A stretch of 18,608 nucleotides of DNA, from the NCBI GenBank assembly GCA_050013795.1, contig JBEKEO010000042.1, positions 1 to 18,608 on the forward strand, given 5' to 3'. Position 1 is the first letter of the stretch. Each line of letters opens with the position of its first letter. The notes beneath the pieces are model-generated. The model saw only the letters and a list, made by a program, of their open reading frames with translations, had not been told where the DNA came from and made no database searches. The position numbers and the translations under genes are program-made. This DNA comes from CAWHOW01 sp050013795. GTDB taxonomy: Bacteria; Bacteroidota; Bacteroidia; Bacteroidales; CG2-30-32-10. Shown piece by piece: positions 6,446 through 15,684 of this stretch.

Positions 6446-8074
6446 TTAAATCGGTGGCAAACCCAATTCTTTTAGAAACTTATTATGTTTTTTAGCTGCA
6501 TTAGCAGCTTCCTTTTCAATTTGAATCAACTCTTTGTTTACTGCTTTAAGATCGATTATATCTTCGAATGTTTCTGTATTAACGTAGCGTGAAATATTTA
6601 AGTTGTAATCGTTTTTCTTAATTTCTTCCATTGATACACAACGAGAATAATTATTTTCTTCTTTACGGTACTTGTAGGTATCAACAATATCACGAATATC
6701 ATTTGGCCCTCCGTCTTTTCCGTCACGTAAATGGTTTTGCCTTTTACCTTTCTCAAAATGTTCGCTTGTGCTTGCATTTATAAAAAGTACGTCGTCGGGT
6801 TTTTTACACTTTTTCAGCACTAATATACAAACGGGTATACCAGTTGAAAAGAAAAGATTGGCAGGCAGACCTATCACGGTATCAATATGACCATCTTTTA
6901 ATAGTTTAGTGCGAATACGCTGCTCAACTCCGCCTCTGAATAGAACACCGTGGGGTAGAATAATAGCCATAGTACCTTGTTGAGCCAGAAAATGAAAGCC
7001 GTGAAGCAAGAAAGCAAAATCGGCTGCCGATTTTGGAGCAACACCGTATCTTTTGAAGCGGAAGTCTTCGGCTAATGTTTCGGAAGGTTCCCAACGATAG
7101 CTGAAAGGCGGATTTGCCACAACTGCATCGAATTCCAGTTTTTTTGCCGGATTCATTTCCTTCAAGATATTCCAATCGTTGATCAATGTATCGCCATGGT
7201 GTATTTCAAATTCGGTATCTTTTACGCCATGCAGAAGCATATTCATACGTGAGAGGTTGTATGTGGTGATGTTTTTTTCCTGTCCGTATATCTTACCAAT
7301 ACCATGCTTGCCCATCTTATTACGTACATTCAACAATAGCGAACCTGAACCACATGCAAAATCAAGCACCTTATCAAGCTTTGATTTTTTACCAGTGGCG
7401 GGTTCATGGCTATCGAGAGTAACAATTTCAGAAAGAATGGTAGAAATTTGCTGAGGTGTATAAAACTCACCTGCTTTTTTGCCTGAACCTGATGCAAACT
7501 GACCAATAAGGTATTCGTAAGCATCGCCCAATATATCGCTGTTGGTGGAAAATTTGGCAATGCCTTCGGCTATTTTCTGGATAATGGTACATAGTTTAGC
7601 ATTACGTTCGGTACTATTTCTTCCCAGCTTATCGGAATTGAGATTTATTTCTGAAAATAAGCCCTGAAAAGTACTGGAAAAAGATTGGTTTTCGATATAT
7701 TTAAACCCATCCTGCAGTGTTCCCAATAACTCTCCTTTTTGAGTACGAGCCAGCTCGGCAATGCTACTCCACAAATATTGCGGTTCGATTACATAATGCA
7801 CTTTGCGACGCATCAGCTTTTCGAATTCAGCAATATCACCGGCATTGGCTTCGTACCATAAAGATAAAGGGGTGCGTTTAGAATTAATTTTCATTTTAGG
7901 GTAATCGGCTCCCAGTTCTTTTTTAGCAGCGGTTTCGTAATTATCCGATAAATAACGCAAGAATAGGAACGACAGCATGTAATCGCGGAAGTCATCGGCA
8001 TTCATTGCACCGCGTAATTTATCAGCTATTCCCCATAGAGTAGTGCCTAATTGTTTTTGGTCTTTTAAGGTCAT
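6446..8074 (-). CDS. hsdM: Type I restriction-modification system, methyltransferase subunit HsdM
   Basis: This 542-residue enzyme transfers methyl from S-adenosylmethionine to adenine N6 within the site chosen by HsdS. A helical N-terminal HsdM domain spans about 5-150. It is followed by GEFYTPQQI (202-210), the SAM-binding motif I DFACGSGS (238-245) and the catalytic motif IV NPPF (321-324), then a C-terminal coiled region. Length is normal (about 500-540) and all key motifs are intact. It is the last gene of a minus-strand operon, starting six bases after the ATPase gene, and is followed by the operon terminator. The order R-S-ATPase-M puts the methylase last, so its expression depends on read-through of the whole operon unless a local promoter exists; I saw none. 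Confidence 0.95.
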   Translation of the reverse strand: MTLKDQKQLGTTLWGIADKLRGAMNADDFRDYMLSFLFLRYLSDNYETAAKKELGADYPKMKINSKRTPLSLWYEANAGDIAEFEKLMRRKVHYVIEPQYLWSSIAELARTQKGELLGTLQDGFKYIENQSFSSTFQGLFSEINLNSDKLGRNSTERNAKLCTIIQKIAEGIAKFSTNSDILGDAYEYLIGQFASGSGKKAGEFYTPQQISTILSEIVTLDSHEPATGKKSKLDKVLDFACGSGSLLLNVRNKMGKHGIGKIYGQEKNITTYNLSRMNMLLHGVKDTEFEIHHGDTLINDWNILKEMNPAKKLEFDAVVANPPFSYRWEPSETLAEDFRFKRYGVAPKSAADFAFLLHGFHFLAQQGTMAIILPHGVLFRGGVEQRIRTKLLKDGHIDTVIGLPANLFFSTGIPVCILVLKKCKKPDDVLFINASTSEHFEKGKRQNHLRDGKDGGPNDIRDIVDTYKYRKEENNYSRCVSMEEIKKNDYNLNISRYVNTETFEDIIDLKAVNKELIQIEKEAANAAKKHNKFLKELGLPPI

Positions 8075-8080
8075 TGTTTT

Positions 8081-9172
8081 TTACCTGTGTAATGTAAAAT
8101 TATATTTATCTTGTATTCGTTTAAAAATATCTTTAAATATCCGTTCATTATCGGGGACCATTTCTTTAGCTTCGTAACGAAAAATATTCTTATGTGACAT
8201 GGTATTCATAATCTGAGCTATTTCTTCAATATCAGTAAATCCAATCTGTTCCAAAACATATGAGAAACGTCCGACACCGAGAAAAGAACTTATATTTTCC
8301 AATATCTGACGCAATATTGCGAAGTGGTATGCAAAAAGCATGTTTTCATCAATAGCCTTTTTGAGCGTTTGCAGCAGTTCTAGATGGTACAAAAATACAT
8401 CGCTGTCGTGGCCTACAAATTTTATTCCTTCATCAGTATTCTTTAATATGTGAAGTTGAAGATGTTTCTTATAGGAATCCTTTTTCCCACCTTTTTTGAG
8501 CCAGTCGGCTAATATTGAAAAGAAAAAAACATGGTGAGTGGTGATAATAATTTTTCTGTTTTTAAAATGACGTTCTATTAAATCCATTACAGAAGCAACA
8601 GTTACAAAGATGTTGTGTTCATCAAGGCTTGTTACGGGGTCGTCAATAAAAAAGTGGCTGGATTGTTTTCCTTCGCCTGTTAATCCCTCAATGTCAAAAA
8701 GTGCAAGAAAAAAGCACCATATAAATATATGCTCCTCTCCTCTTGAAATCTTGATTGCAGTTTCGGAAGTTTCTTTTGTTTCAGTACCTTCTTCATTTTT
8801 TACAAAAAACTGAACAGATTCTATACCCTCTGCAACATTGCCGAAAAAATTAAATTTAAAATTAAATTTAGGTTTGTAAGGCGCAAGTTTTTCCAGAAGT
8901 TTACTTTCGTCTAATGATGCATGAAATTGATTAAGATTGCTCTGATGAAGTAATAACCGAATATTAGAACCTTCATGCTCGTTGTCGTTATCCCAGAAAA
9001 ACAGATCTTCGCTGTATGCGTTGTAGTAAACACCTGAATGCTTGCCCTTATTTTTACTTTTAGTTAAATCTTTATATGCTACAGAAAGCCTTGTTTTGCC
9101 CGTTCCATTAAAGGCATAAACAAGAATAATGTTTTTATTGAGTTCGTAAAGCTGAGTAGCCAGTGTTTTCAT
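8081..9172 (-). CDS. PrrC/RloC-like anticodon nuclease candidate (P-loop ATPase) inside the hsd operon
   Basis: This 363-residue ABC/SMC-type ATPase has Walker A AFNGTGKT (20-27), a signature-like SRGEE (143-147), Walker B with downstream residues HFFIDDPVTSLDEHN (173-187) and an H-loop TTHH (211-214). The C-terminal domain carries Arg288-x3-Glu292 and, 35 residues on, His327 in NTMSHKN. E. coli PrrC uses Arg320-x3-Glu324 and His356 to cut tRNA-Lys at the anticodon. PrrC is likewise encoded within a type I hsd locus, kept silent by the restriction complex and freed when phage disables it. No zinc-hook coiled coil is present, so it is PrrC-like rather than RloC-like in size. It lies 20 bases after hsdS and 6 bases before hsdM. 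The ATPase is certain. The nuclease role is inferred from motif spacing and context; a simple AAA_13-type accessory ATPase is the alternative. Confidence 0.75.
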   Translation of the reverse strand: MKTLATQLYELNKNIILVYAFNGTGKTRLSVAYKDLTKSKNKGKHSGVYYNAYSEDLFFWDNDNEHEGSNIRLLLHQSNLNQFHASLDESKLLEKLAPYKPKFNFKFNFFGNVAEGIESVQFFVKNEEGTETKETSETAIKISRGEEHIFIWCFFLALFDIEGLTGEGKQSSHFFIDDPVTSLDEHNIFVTVASVMDLIERHFKNRKIIITTHHVFFFSILADWLKKGGKKDSYKKHLQLHILKNTDEGIKFVGHDSDVFLYHLELLQTLKKAIDENMLFAYHFAILRQILENISSFLGVGRFSYVLEQIGFTDIEEIAQIMNTMSHKNIFRYEAKEMVPDNERIFKDIFKRIQDKYNFTLHR

Positions 9173-9192
9173 TATATTTTATTATTGATTAC

Positions 9193-10497
9193 TCATTTGC
9201 TGTTATCTTTAATGTTTGGGAAAAGCTGCTGCATCAAACCTTTTTTATGCAATTTGAGAACTTCGAGTTTTTGATTTTGGATAGCAATCAGTACATCAAG
9301 GGAGGAAAGGCAATCAACAATTTTTTGTTGTTCATTAAGTGAAGGAAAAACAATTGGCATTTTAAAAAGGATTCCTGTGTCAACATTTAATGAACCGTGT
9401 GCGCGTGCTCCAACCTCAATGAACTTACGAAGCCATTTGCCATGGAAATTATCATGGAATAAATAATCCAAAAATTGAGGAAGTATTTTTTTATTAATGA
9501 TGCGAAAACAAGTAAAAATACTATAAGGTACTGCGGCAGTTTCAATATCTTTCAACATTGCTATATAGCCTTCCGGATATTGTTTGGTAGCACTTTTATT
9601 ATACGCAAAGTCCCATTTCCTAATAACATAATATTTGTTATACTGACTTCCCGCTATTTCTCTTCCAAACTTTTCTTTTTGAGGAATAAGACCTAAACCA
9701 GAAGTAACACTCATTAATATATATTTATTTTCTCCTGCCCTTTCATTAATTGATTCTGCAATTGTGCCCAATTTTGTTTCTGACCATTCCCGAGTACTTC
9801 TAAATTCAGGAAAACGCAGTTTAGGCACTGTTTCTCCTTGGGAAGGAAATAGCTGCTGAATCAATCCTTTTTTATGAATTTTAAGAATGTCGAGTTTTAG
9901 ACTTTGGGAATTAATAAGTTTGTCAATAGAAGTAAGGCAATCGGCTATTTTATGTTGTTCTTTCCCGTAAGTTGGAATAGGTATTCTTAAATTCAGGAAC
10001 GCAGCTTTTGAAATATTATATCTAGTAATTCCCTGAGCCAATATTATAATTAATTTTCTATAAATGGGACTATGGAAAAGATAGCGAGAGAAATCAGGAA
10101 TGAGTACATTTAAGTTGACAGGTCTGAGAGCAAAACAAAAACTATTCAAATAGGTTGGTTCAGGTGGGGATTCTAATAACACTGAGGCAAAGCCTACCTC
10201 TTCAGGTGTTTCAGATGATGTAGTAAAAAGTATATCACCAAGTTGTAATGTATTTTGTTTTTCATTATCAGCAATCATTACTCTACCACATTGTTTGAAA
10301 TCAATCCAGGCACATTTGAAAACCTGCATATAAGTAACATACGGTTTGCCATACCCAAAATCGGAACCAGATTTTCCATTTAAGCCACTAATTGTCTGAC
10401 CTAAATTACGTAATGGCATCTCCTCCCATTCGACATAATCCCGAAACTCAGGAAAACGCAACCTAGGTACCAGTGCTTTTGTAGTCTGTTTATTCAT
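9193..10497 (-). CDS. hsdS: Type I restriction-modification system, specificity subunit HsdS
   Basis: This 434-residue protein has the classic two-fold layout: target recognition domain 1 (about 20-180), a central conserved helix (about 183-220), domain 2 (about 235-390) and a matching C-terminal helix (about 392-428). The two halves begin with near-identical PRLRFPEFR (11-19) and PKLRFPEFR (225-233), and the helices share the core KKGL[IM]QQLFP. Each recognition domain reads one half of a split DNA target, and the helices set the spacing and bind HsdM. The start ATG lies within the end of hsdR (8-base overlap), so translation is probably coupled. The target sequence cannot be read from the protein by eye. 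The gene appears intact, with no second or partial hsdS copy nearby. Confidence 0.94.
   Translation of the reverse strand: MNKQTTKALVPRLRFPEFRDYVEWEEMPLRNLGQTISGLNGKSGSDFGYGKPYVTYMQVFKCAWIDFKQCGRVMIADNEKQNTLQLGDILFTTSSETPEEVGFASVLLESPPEPTYLNSFCFALRPVNLNVLIPDFSRYLFHSPIYRKLIIILAQGITRYNISKAAFLNLRIPIPTYGKEQHKIADCLTSIDKLINSQSLKLDILKIHKKGLIQQLFPSQGETVPKLRFPEFRSTREWSETKLGTIAESINERAGENKYILMSVTSGLGLIPQKEKFGREIAGSQYNKYYVIRKWDFAYNKSATKQYPEGYIAMLKDIETAAVPYSIFTCFRIINKKILPQFLDYLFHDNFHGKWLRKFIEVGARAHGSLNVDTGILFKMPIVFPSLNEQQKIVDCLSSLDVLIAIQNQKLEVLKLHKKGLMQQLFPNIKDNSK
9219..9897 (-). repeat. Pair of direct repeats inside hsdS (conserved helix regions)
   Basis: Two segments of about 50 bases (roughly 9219-9271 and 9845-9897), each encoding the end of a conserved helix, are similar at DNA level. 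Both contain AGCTGCTG, CCTTTTTTATG and TCGAGTTT in the same order and spacing. They reflect the internal duplication of HsdS and are potential sites for domain exchange by recombination. Confidence 0.6.
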
Positions 10498-13453
10498 ATG
10501 CTGCTAATCCTGAAATTTCACGCCCTTGGGCTAATCTTTTTAAAAGTGGCAATAAGGCTTTCATTAAGGCAAGTTCTTTTTGTGTTCTGACTTTCCATCC
10601 TAATTCAAATGGCGCAAGCAAATCGCTCAATTGTTCACTATCGAAAATCATGCGTCTAATAATATCATTCACAAAGATTTGTAGGGCGGCAGTCTCAAGC
10701 CCGTGTTTTTCGGCAATTGCCGCCAGTTCATTAGCAAATTTTTCAGTTTTAAAGGTTTGATAGCCATCATGAATTTCTTTTTCGTTTAAGCTTTTGCCAG
10801 CCAGTAAGCTATTGATGTATGCCACTATCTCATCGCGTTCATCCATCAGGTTGGCGCTTGAACTAAGCAGGTTAATAAGCTGCTCTCGGGTCATTTTTTG
10901 CTTAGCTGGCTTGGTCTGGGTATACTTTGCTATCAGCCCCATAATATAGTCGTAATCTATAACCGCCGATGCAAAAAGCACAAATTCAAAATCCAATTGG
11001 TCAAATTGGCCAGCTGCCTCTTCGCCTTTGTCTTGCATTTCTTTCAGGCGTTTAGCAGTATCGAGATACACACCACGAAATGCGCGTAGCTGATCTTCTG
11101 GTAAAACGTTTTCTAATTTAGTGTTTAGTTCTTGACTTAAATCGGTGTACTGGTCGAGCTGGGTTTTAAGACGTTGCACTTCTTTGAAGAAATTAATAAA
11201 TTCTCCTTTGGCTTCATCACCATTTAGGTTGATTACTTCTTCGGGTTTACATTCAAGTCCATGTGACTTCATGAATTTATCCAAGTCTGAAACGGCTTTT
11301 TCAAATTTATTCATTACCACCGACGCAGGATCAACCAACCGTATTTCTTTGGCGCGGGTAATATCTTCGCCTGAAAACAAGGCAATAGCAGTGTCCACTT
11401 CATCTTTTTGCTGGCGAAAATCGAGTATATTGCCATAGGGTTTGCTGTCGTTAAGTATTCGATTGGTACGCGAAAAGGCCTGAATCAGCCCATGATGTTT
11501 GAGCTTTTTATCCACATACAAGGTGTTGAGGTATTTTGAGTCGAAGCCTGTAAGTAGCATATCAACCACAATCACAATATCAATTTTGTTTTCATGTTTG
11601 TAATCGGCATTAGTGTATTTCTGGTCTTTTATGCGTTGCTGCACATCCTGATAATACAAATCGAATTCATTAATGCTGTGGTTAGTTTTGTATCTCTTAT
11701 TATAATCAGTAATAATAGTTTTAAGCGCTCTTTTCTTTTCTTCGGGTGCTTTTTCATTGTCGGCTTTTTCCTGTGGCAAGTCCTCCTGTATTTGCAGGAC
11801 ATCTTTGTTGCCTTCGGCAGGTGGGGAAAAAACGCAGGCAATATTTAAAGGCTTGAAACCATCATTTTCTTTTAGTTTTTTAAGTTGAATTTCTTTGAAT
11901 AAACTGTAATATTCAATAGCGTTGTTAATGGAAGAAGTGGCTAATAAAGCATTAAATCGGCGCGAATTTGTTGCGGCATCGTGTTTTGAAATTATGGCTT
12001 CAACCACGGCTTGTTGCGCGATGGCTTCACCTGCTTTGGGTTTAGTTTTACCTTCAGGTTTAAAATAATCAATATGAAAACGCAGCACGTTTTTGTCGTC
12101 AATTGCGTGGGTTATGGTGTAGGCATGTAATTGTTTCTGAAAAATGTCTTTTGTGGTTTGTAATGATGCCTGCTGCCCTTCTATTTTCTGGTATGTAGCA
12201 TTGTCTTCAAAGATTGGCGTTCCGGTAAACCCAAAGAGTTGTGCGTTAGGAAAAAATTCTTTAATAGCTTTGTGGTTTTCACCAAACTGGGATCGATGGC
12301 ATTCGTCGAAAATGAAAACTATGCGCTTATCGCTAAGAGGTTGCAACCGTTCTTTATAGTTTTTCCTGTGGTCGGGGTCGAGCGCTAGTCCAAGTTTTTG
12401 AATGGTGGTGACTATCACTTTATCAGCATAATCGTCGGACAACATACGTCTAACAAGCGTTTCGGTGTTGGTATTTTCTTCTACACAACCTTCCTGAAAT
12501 TTATTAAACTCTTCGCGGGTTTGACGGTCGAGGTCTTTACGGTCAACAACAAAAAGACATTTTTCAATATCGTGATTATCTTTGAGCAGCGTAGAAGCCT
12601 TGAATGAAGTGAGGGTTTTGCCGCTGCCGGTAGTATGCCAGATGTATCCATTGCCCCGGTTCTGATGAATGCAGGCAACTATTGCTTTTACTGCATAAAT
12701 CTGATAAGGGCGCATTACCAATAGTTTTTGTTCACATGCCACAAGTACCATATAGCGACTGATCATTTCGCCAAGGGTGCATTTGGCAAGAAACTTTTCA
12801 GTAAAGTCGTCCAAATGAGCAATTTTTTTATTTTTTTCACTTGCTAATTGATAAATAGGCAAAAATTGCTCGTCGGCATTAAAGCTGAAGTGTTGATTAT
12901 TGTTGTTGGCAAAGTAATATGTTGTTGCCCTGTTGCTGACAATAAAAAGCTGCATGAAGCATAAAAGCGTATTGGTGTAACCGTTGCCAGGTTCCTTTTT
13001 GTAGTCAACGATTTGTTGCATGGCTCGGTGTGGTCTAACATCGAGCGCCTTTAGCTCAATTTGTACAATAGGTACTCCGTTAATAAGCAGAATTACATCA
13101 TAACGGTGATGGCTGTTATTGGTATTAATACGCAGTTGGTTGATGACCTCATAATCGTTTTTGCACCAGTCATCAATATTTACAAGTTTATAATTTAGGG
13201 GAGTGCCGTCTTCACGTTGAAAATAATTTATTTCACGTAATTTTTTAGATGTGGTGAATACATCGGCATTGACGATTTCATCGCACAAGCGATTGAATTC
13301 TGCATCTGTTAAATTTACCCGATTAAGAGTTTCGAATTTTTTTCGAAAATTAAGCTCAAGTGTATCCCTGTCGCGAATATCTGGGCGATAGGTATATTTG
13401 AGGTCTTTTAATTTCTCGATCAGGCTGTTTTCTATTTCGTTCTCTTTGGTCAT
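10490..13453 (-). CDS. hsdR: Type I restriction-modification system, restriction subunit HsdR
   Basis: This 987-residue motor nuclease is the first gene of the operon. The N-terminal PD-(D/E)xK nuclease shows Asp119, Glu133-x-Lys135 (QIELK) and a QxxxY motif (Gln147-Tyr151). The superfamily 2 translocase follows: Walker A TTGSGKT (274-280), DECH (383-386), TGTP (410-413) and later helicase motifs around DMLLTGFDS and QAFSRTNR. A helical C-terminal region probably docks on the methylase core. Length is near the usual 1,000 and every key residue is present, so the enzyme should be active. It would pull in unmethylated DNA using ATP and cut at a distance. No convincing promoter was found in the AT-rich stretch just upstream; the only -7-like motif is TAATTTTG on the minus strand at 13560-13567, lacking a -33 partner. 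Confidence 0.95.
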   Translation of the reverse strand: MTKENEIENSLIEKLKDLKYTYRPDIRDRDTLELNFRKKFETLNRVNLTDAEFNRLCDEIVNADVFTTSKKLREINYFQREDGTPLNYKLVNIDDWCKNDYEVINQLRINTNNSHHRYDVILLINGVPIVQIELKALDVRPHRAMQQIVDYKKEPGNGYTNTLLCFMQLFIVSNRATTYYFANNNNQHFSFNADEQFLPIYQLASEKNKKIAHLDDFTEKFLAKCTLGEMISRYMVLVACEQKLLVMRPYQIYAVKAIVACIHQNRGNGYIWHTTGSGKTLTSFKASTLLKDNHDIEKCLFVVDRKDLDRQTREEFNKFQEGCVEENTNTETLVRRMLSDDYADKVIVTTIQKLGLALDPDHRKNYKERLQPLSDKRIVFIFDECHRSQFGENHKAIKEFFPNAQLFGFTGTPIFEDNATYQKIEGQQASLQTTKDIFQKQLHAYTITHAIDDKNVLRFHIDYFKPEGKTKPKAGEAIAQQAVVEAIISKHDAATNSRRFNALLATSSINNAIEYYSLFKEIQLKKLKENDGFKPLNIACVFSPPAEGNKDVLQIQEDLPQEKADNEKAPEEKKRALKTIITDYNKRYKTNHSINEFDLYYQDVQQRIKDQKYTNADYKHENKIDIVIVVDMLLTGFDSKYLNTLYVDKKLKHHGLIQAFSRTNRILNDSKPYGNILDFRQQKDEVDTAIALFSGEDITRAKEIRLVDPASVVMNKFEKAVSDLDKFMKSHGLECKPEEVINLNGDEAKGEFINFFKEVQRLKTQLDQYTDLSQELNTKLENVLPEDQLRAFRGVYLDTAKRLKEMQDKGEEAAGQFDQLDFEFVLFASAVIDYDYIMGLIAKYTQTKPAKQKMTREQLINLLSSSANLMDERDEIVAYINSLLAGKSLNEKEIHDGYQTFKTEKFANELAAIAEKHGLETAALQIFVNDIIRRMIFDSEQLSDLLAPFELGWKVRTQKELALMKALLPLLKRLAQGREISGLAAYE

Positions 13454-13850
13454 TGAAAATTTCTGTGCTGTAATATATTGATATTTTAGTGTTTTCCTTT
13501 AAGCTATTTTATTATTTTTAAGTATTTCAATATGTTTCCAATATAATATTTCAATTTGCCAAAATTACTATTTAATTGTAATAAAAGGGTGGGTTTTAAA
13601 TAATCAACGCTATCAAATTTCCCCTTTATTCAGCTCGTTAAGTTTCGCGCTCGCCTGCCTGTGGGGAAGTTTTTTTGAACAAACGAACAAGTAAAAGTAG
13701 GCAGCAGCAGTAGGCAGTAGGCAATTTCTCCGTGTACTCTGTGCCTTCTCAGTGCTCTCTGTGGTTAAAACTACTTGGAAATTCGGCCTTTGATATTCGA
13801 TATTGCCTGCCTTGCCAGTAGGCAGGGAAATTAAATACTTAAACCACTCG
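13454..13850. repeat. 397-base intergenic stretch with degenerate short repeats
   Basis: No gene is visible. The part next to hsdR (13454-13600) is very AT-rich and probably holds the hsd promoter. The middle holds AGTAGGC three times (13696, 13709, 13716) and a degenerate array of CTC[CTA]GTG (13728, 13737, 13748, 13757), spaced 9-11 bases. A CCTGCC/GGCAGG hairpin (13806-13826) lies just past the lysS stop but has no T-run, so it is a weak terminator candidate at best. Confidence 0.6.
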
Positions 13851-15563
13851 TTAAGCTACCCATGTTTTCACCTGCTCTATTGTAGGCGCAGGGATATCCA
13901 TTTTAAGCTTCTTGCGCAGTCCGCACAAGTCATTAAATAACTTATTCGGGTTGGCTTCTTTCAAAGCAGTAACTGTTGTATAGCCTGCTTTTATTATAGC
14001 AGGTATCCATTCGGCAGGTATTCCCAATGCAGTAAATTCGTCATTCGAAACCACAACAGCCTTTTTCTCAGGGCGCATCTGCGGGAAGAAAAGCACATCC
14101 TGTATGGATGCCGAGTTGGTCATTATCATGGTAAGTCTGTCAATGCCAATGCCAAGTCCTGCTGTAGGCGGCATGCCGTATTCAATAGCGCGGAGGAAAT
14201 CATCATCAAGCACCATGGCTTCTTCATCGCCGCGTTTTCCTAATTCAAGCTGTGCTTCAAAACGCTTGCGCTGGTCAATGGGGTCGTTCAGTTCGGAGAA
14301 AGCATTGCAAATTTCTTTTCCGTTGCAGATAGCTTCAAAACGTTCCACCAGTCCTTCTTTGCTGCGGTGTTTCTTTGCCAGCGGCGACATCTCAACAGGA
14401 TAATCGGTAATAAAAGTAGGCTGTATTAAATTAGGTTCGCATTTCTCGCCAAATATAGTATCTATCAGTTTCCCGCGACCCATGGTATCATCTATCTTCA
14501 CTTCCAGTTTGCAGGCGGTTTCCCTTAACTGCTTTTCATCCATCGCCGAAATATCAATGCCGGTGAAATGCTGTATCGCTTCGTACATGGTATATCTTTT
14601 CCACGGGCGCTTAAAGTTGAGGGTGTTCTCTCCAACCTTTACTTCTGTAGTTCCGTGAAGGTCCAATGCTATCCGTTCCACCATTTCTTCCACGGCATTC
14701 ATCATCCATTCATAGTCCTTGTACGCCACATACAATTCCATTTGCGTGAATTCGGGATTATGAAAACGGTCCATACCTTCGTTGCGGAAATCTTTCGAGA
14801 ATTCATACACGCCATCGTAACCGCCAACAATAAGGCGTTTCAGGTAAAGCTCGTTTGCAATGCGGAGATACAAAGTCGTGTCGAGCGAATTATGATGAGT
14901 CGTGAAAGGCCTTGCAGCAGCGCCTCCGTAGATAGGTTGCAGTATGGGCGTTTCCACTTCGAGGTATCCTTTTTCATTTAAAAAGGAACGCATGGAATTG
15001 ACCAGCTTAGAACGTTTAACAAAGGTTTCTCTTACCTGCGGATTTACTATCAGGTCAACATAACGCTGACGATAGCGCTGTTCCGGATCAGTGAATGCAT
15101 CGTAGGTTACTCCGTCTTTCTCCTTTACAACAGGCAATGGTTTCAGCGATTTGCAAAGCAATTTGAATTCCTTAACATGAACGGTTATTTCTCCCATTTG
15201 CGTAACAAACACATATCCCTTGACACCAATGATATCGCCTATATCAAGCAGCTTTTTGAATACAGTATTGTATAAAGTTTTATCCTCTCCTGTGCAAATA
15301 TCATCGCGTTTCAAATAAAGCTGCACCCTTCCCGTGGGATCCTGTAACTCTGCAAATGAAGCATTCCCCATTATCCTGCGTGTCATGATACGCCCTGCCA
15401 TGCTGATATCCTGGTAAATGGTATTGTCCTTAGGGAAATTCTCCAGTATATCTTTTGCCGTAACATTGATTTCAAAAAGATCGGCAGGATAAGGATTGAT
15501 TCCTAGTTTCTGTAATTCTTCGAGTGATTGCCTGCGCAATACTTCCTGTTCGCTAAGTTCCAT
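13851..15563 (-). CDS. lysS: Lysyl-tRNA synthetase, class II
   Basis: This 570-residue enzyme charges tRNA-Lys with lysine using ATP. An N-terminal OB-fold anticodon-binding domain (about 55-135) precedes a class II catalytic core. Motif 2 lies around FRNEGMDRFHNPEFTQME (259-276) and motif 3 around GLGIGIDRL (469-477). The stretch LRIANELYLKRLIVGG and NAFSELNDP are typical LysRS. An extra C-terminal segment (about 505-570, GIPAEWIPAIIKAGYTTV), resembling a helix-hairpin-helix, is seen in Bacteroidota LysRS. It is monocistronic on the minus strand with its own promoter. It lies upstream of a restriction locus whose accessory ATPase may cut tRNA-Lys, which is probably chance. Confidence 0.96.
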   Translation of the reverse strand: MELSEQEVLRRQSLEELQKLGINPYPADLFEINVTAKDILENFPKDNTIYQDISMAGRIMTRRIMGNASFAELQDPTGRVQLYLKRDDICTGEDKTLYNTVFKKLLDIGDIIGVKGYVFVTQMGEITVHVKEFKLLCKSLKPLPVVKEKDGVTYDAFTDPEQRYRQRYVDLIVNPQVRETFVKRSKLVNSMRSFLNEKGYLEVETPILQPIYGGAAARPFTTHHNSLDTTLYLRIANELYLKRLIVGGYDGVYEFSKDFRNEGMDRFHNPEFTQMELYVAYKDYEWMMNAVEEMVERIALDLHGTTEVKVGENTLNFKRPWKRYTMYEAIQHFTGIDISAMDEKQLRETACKLEVKIDDTMGRGKLIDTIFGEKCEPNLIQPTFITDYPVEMSPLAKKHRSKEGLVERFEAICNGKEICNAFSELNDPIDQRKRFEAQLELGKRGDEEAMVLDDDFLRAIEYGMPPTAGLGIGIDRLTMIMTNSASIQDVLFFPQMRPEKKAVVVSNDEFTALGIPAEWIPAIIKAGYTTVTALKEANPNKLFNDLCGLRKKLKMDIPAPTIEQVKTWVA

Positions 15564-15582
15564 AATGCATTAATTTATCGTG

Positions 15583-15613
15583 CAAAGTTACAGATTTTAC
15601 AATACTTCGTAAA
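15583..15613 (-). promoter_or_regulatory. Promoter of lysS
   Basis: On the minus strand TTTA (15613-15610), 19 bases, then TAACTTTG (15590-15583) fits the phylum consensus with one mismatch in the -33 box. The start codon follows after 19 bases (ATG at 15563), giving a very short leader. Confidence 0.6.
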
Positions 15614-15684
15614 CATTCCCTGTTCAATGCCAAAGCTCATTGTTTTCAGGGATTTCATTAACCATGCCCTTTAAGACAGGGCAA

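Noticed and set aside
13806..13826. CCTGCC/GGCAGG hairpin as lysS terminator
   Set aside because: The T-run is missing on the minus strand, so it was left as a comment only.
13634..13855. Direct repeat CTCGTTAAG near and at the end of lysS as an island attachment site
   Set aside because: Only nine bases, no integrase, and no matching copy was found at the other end of the accessory region.
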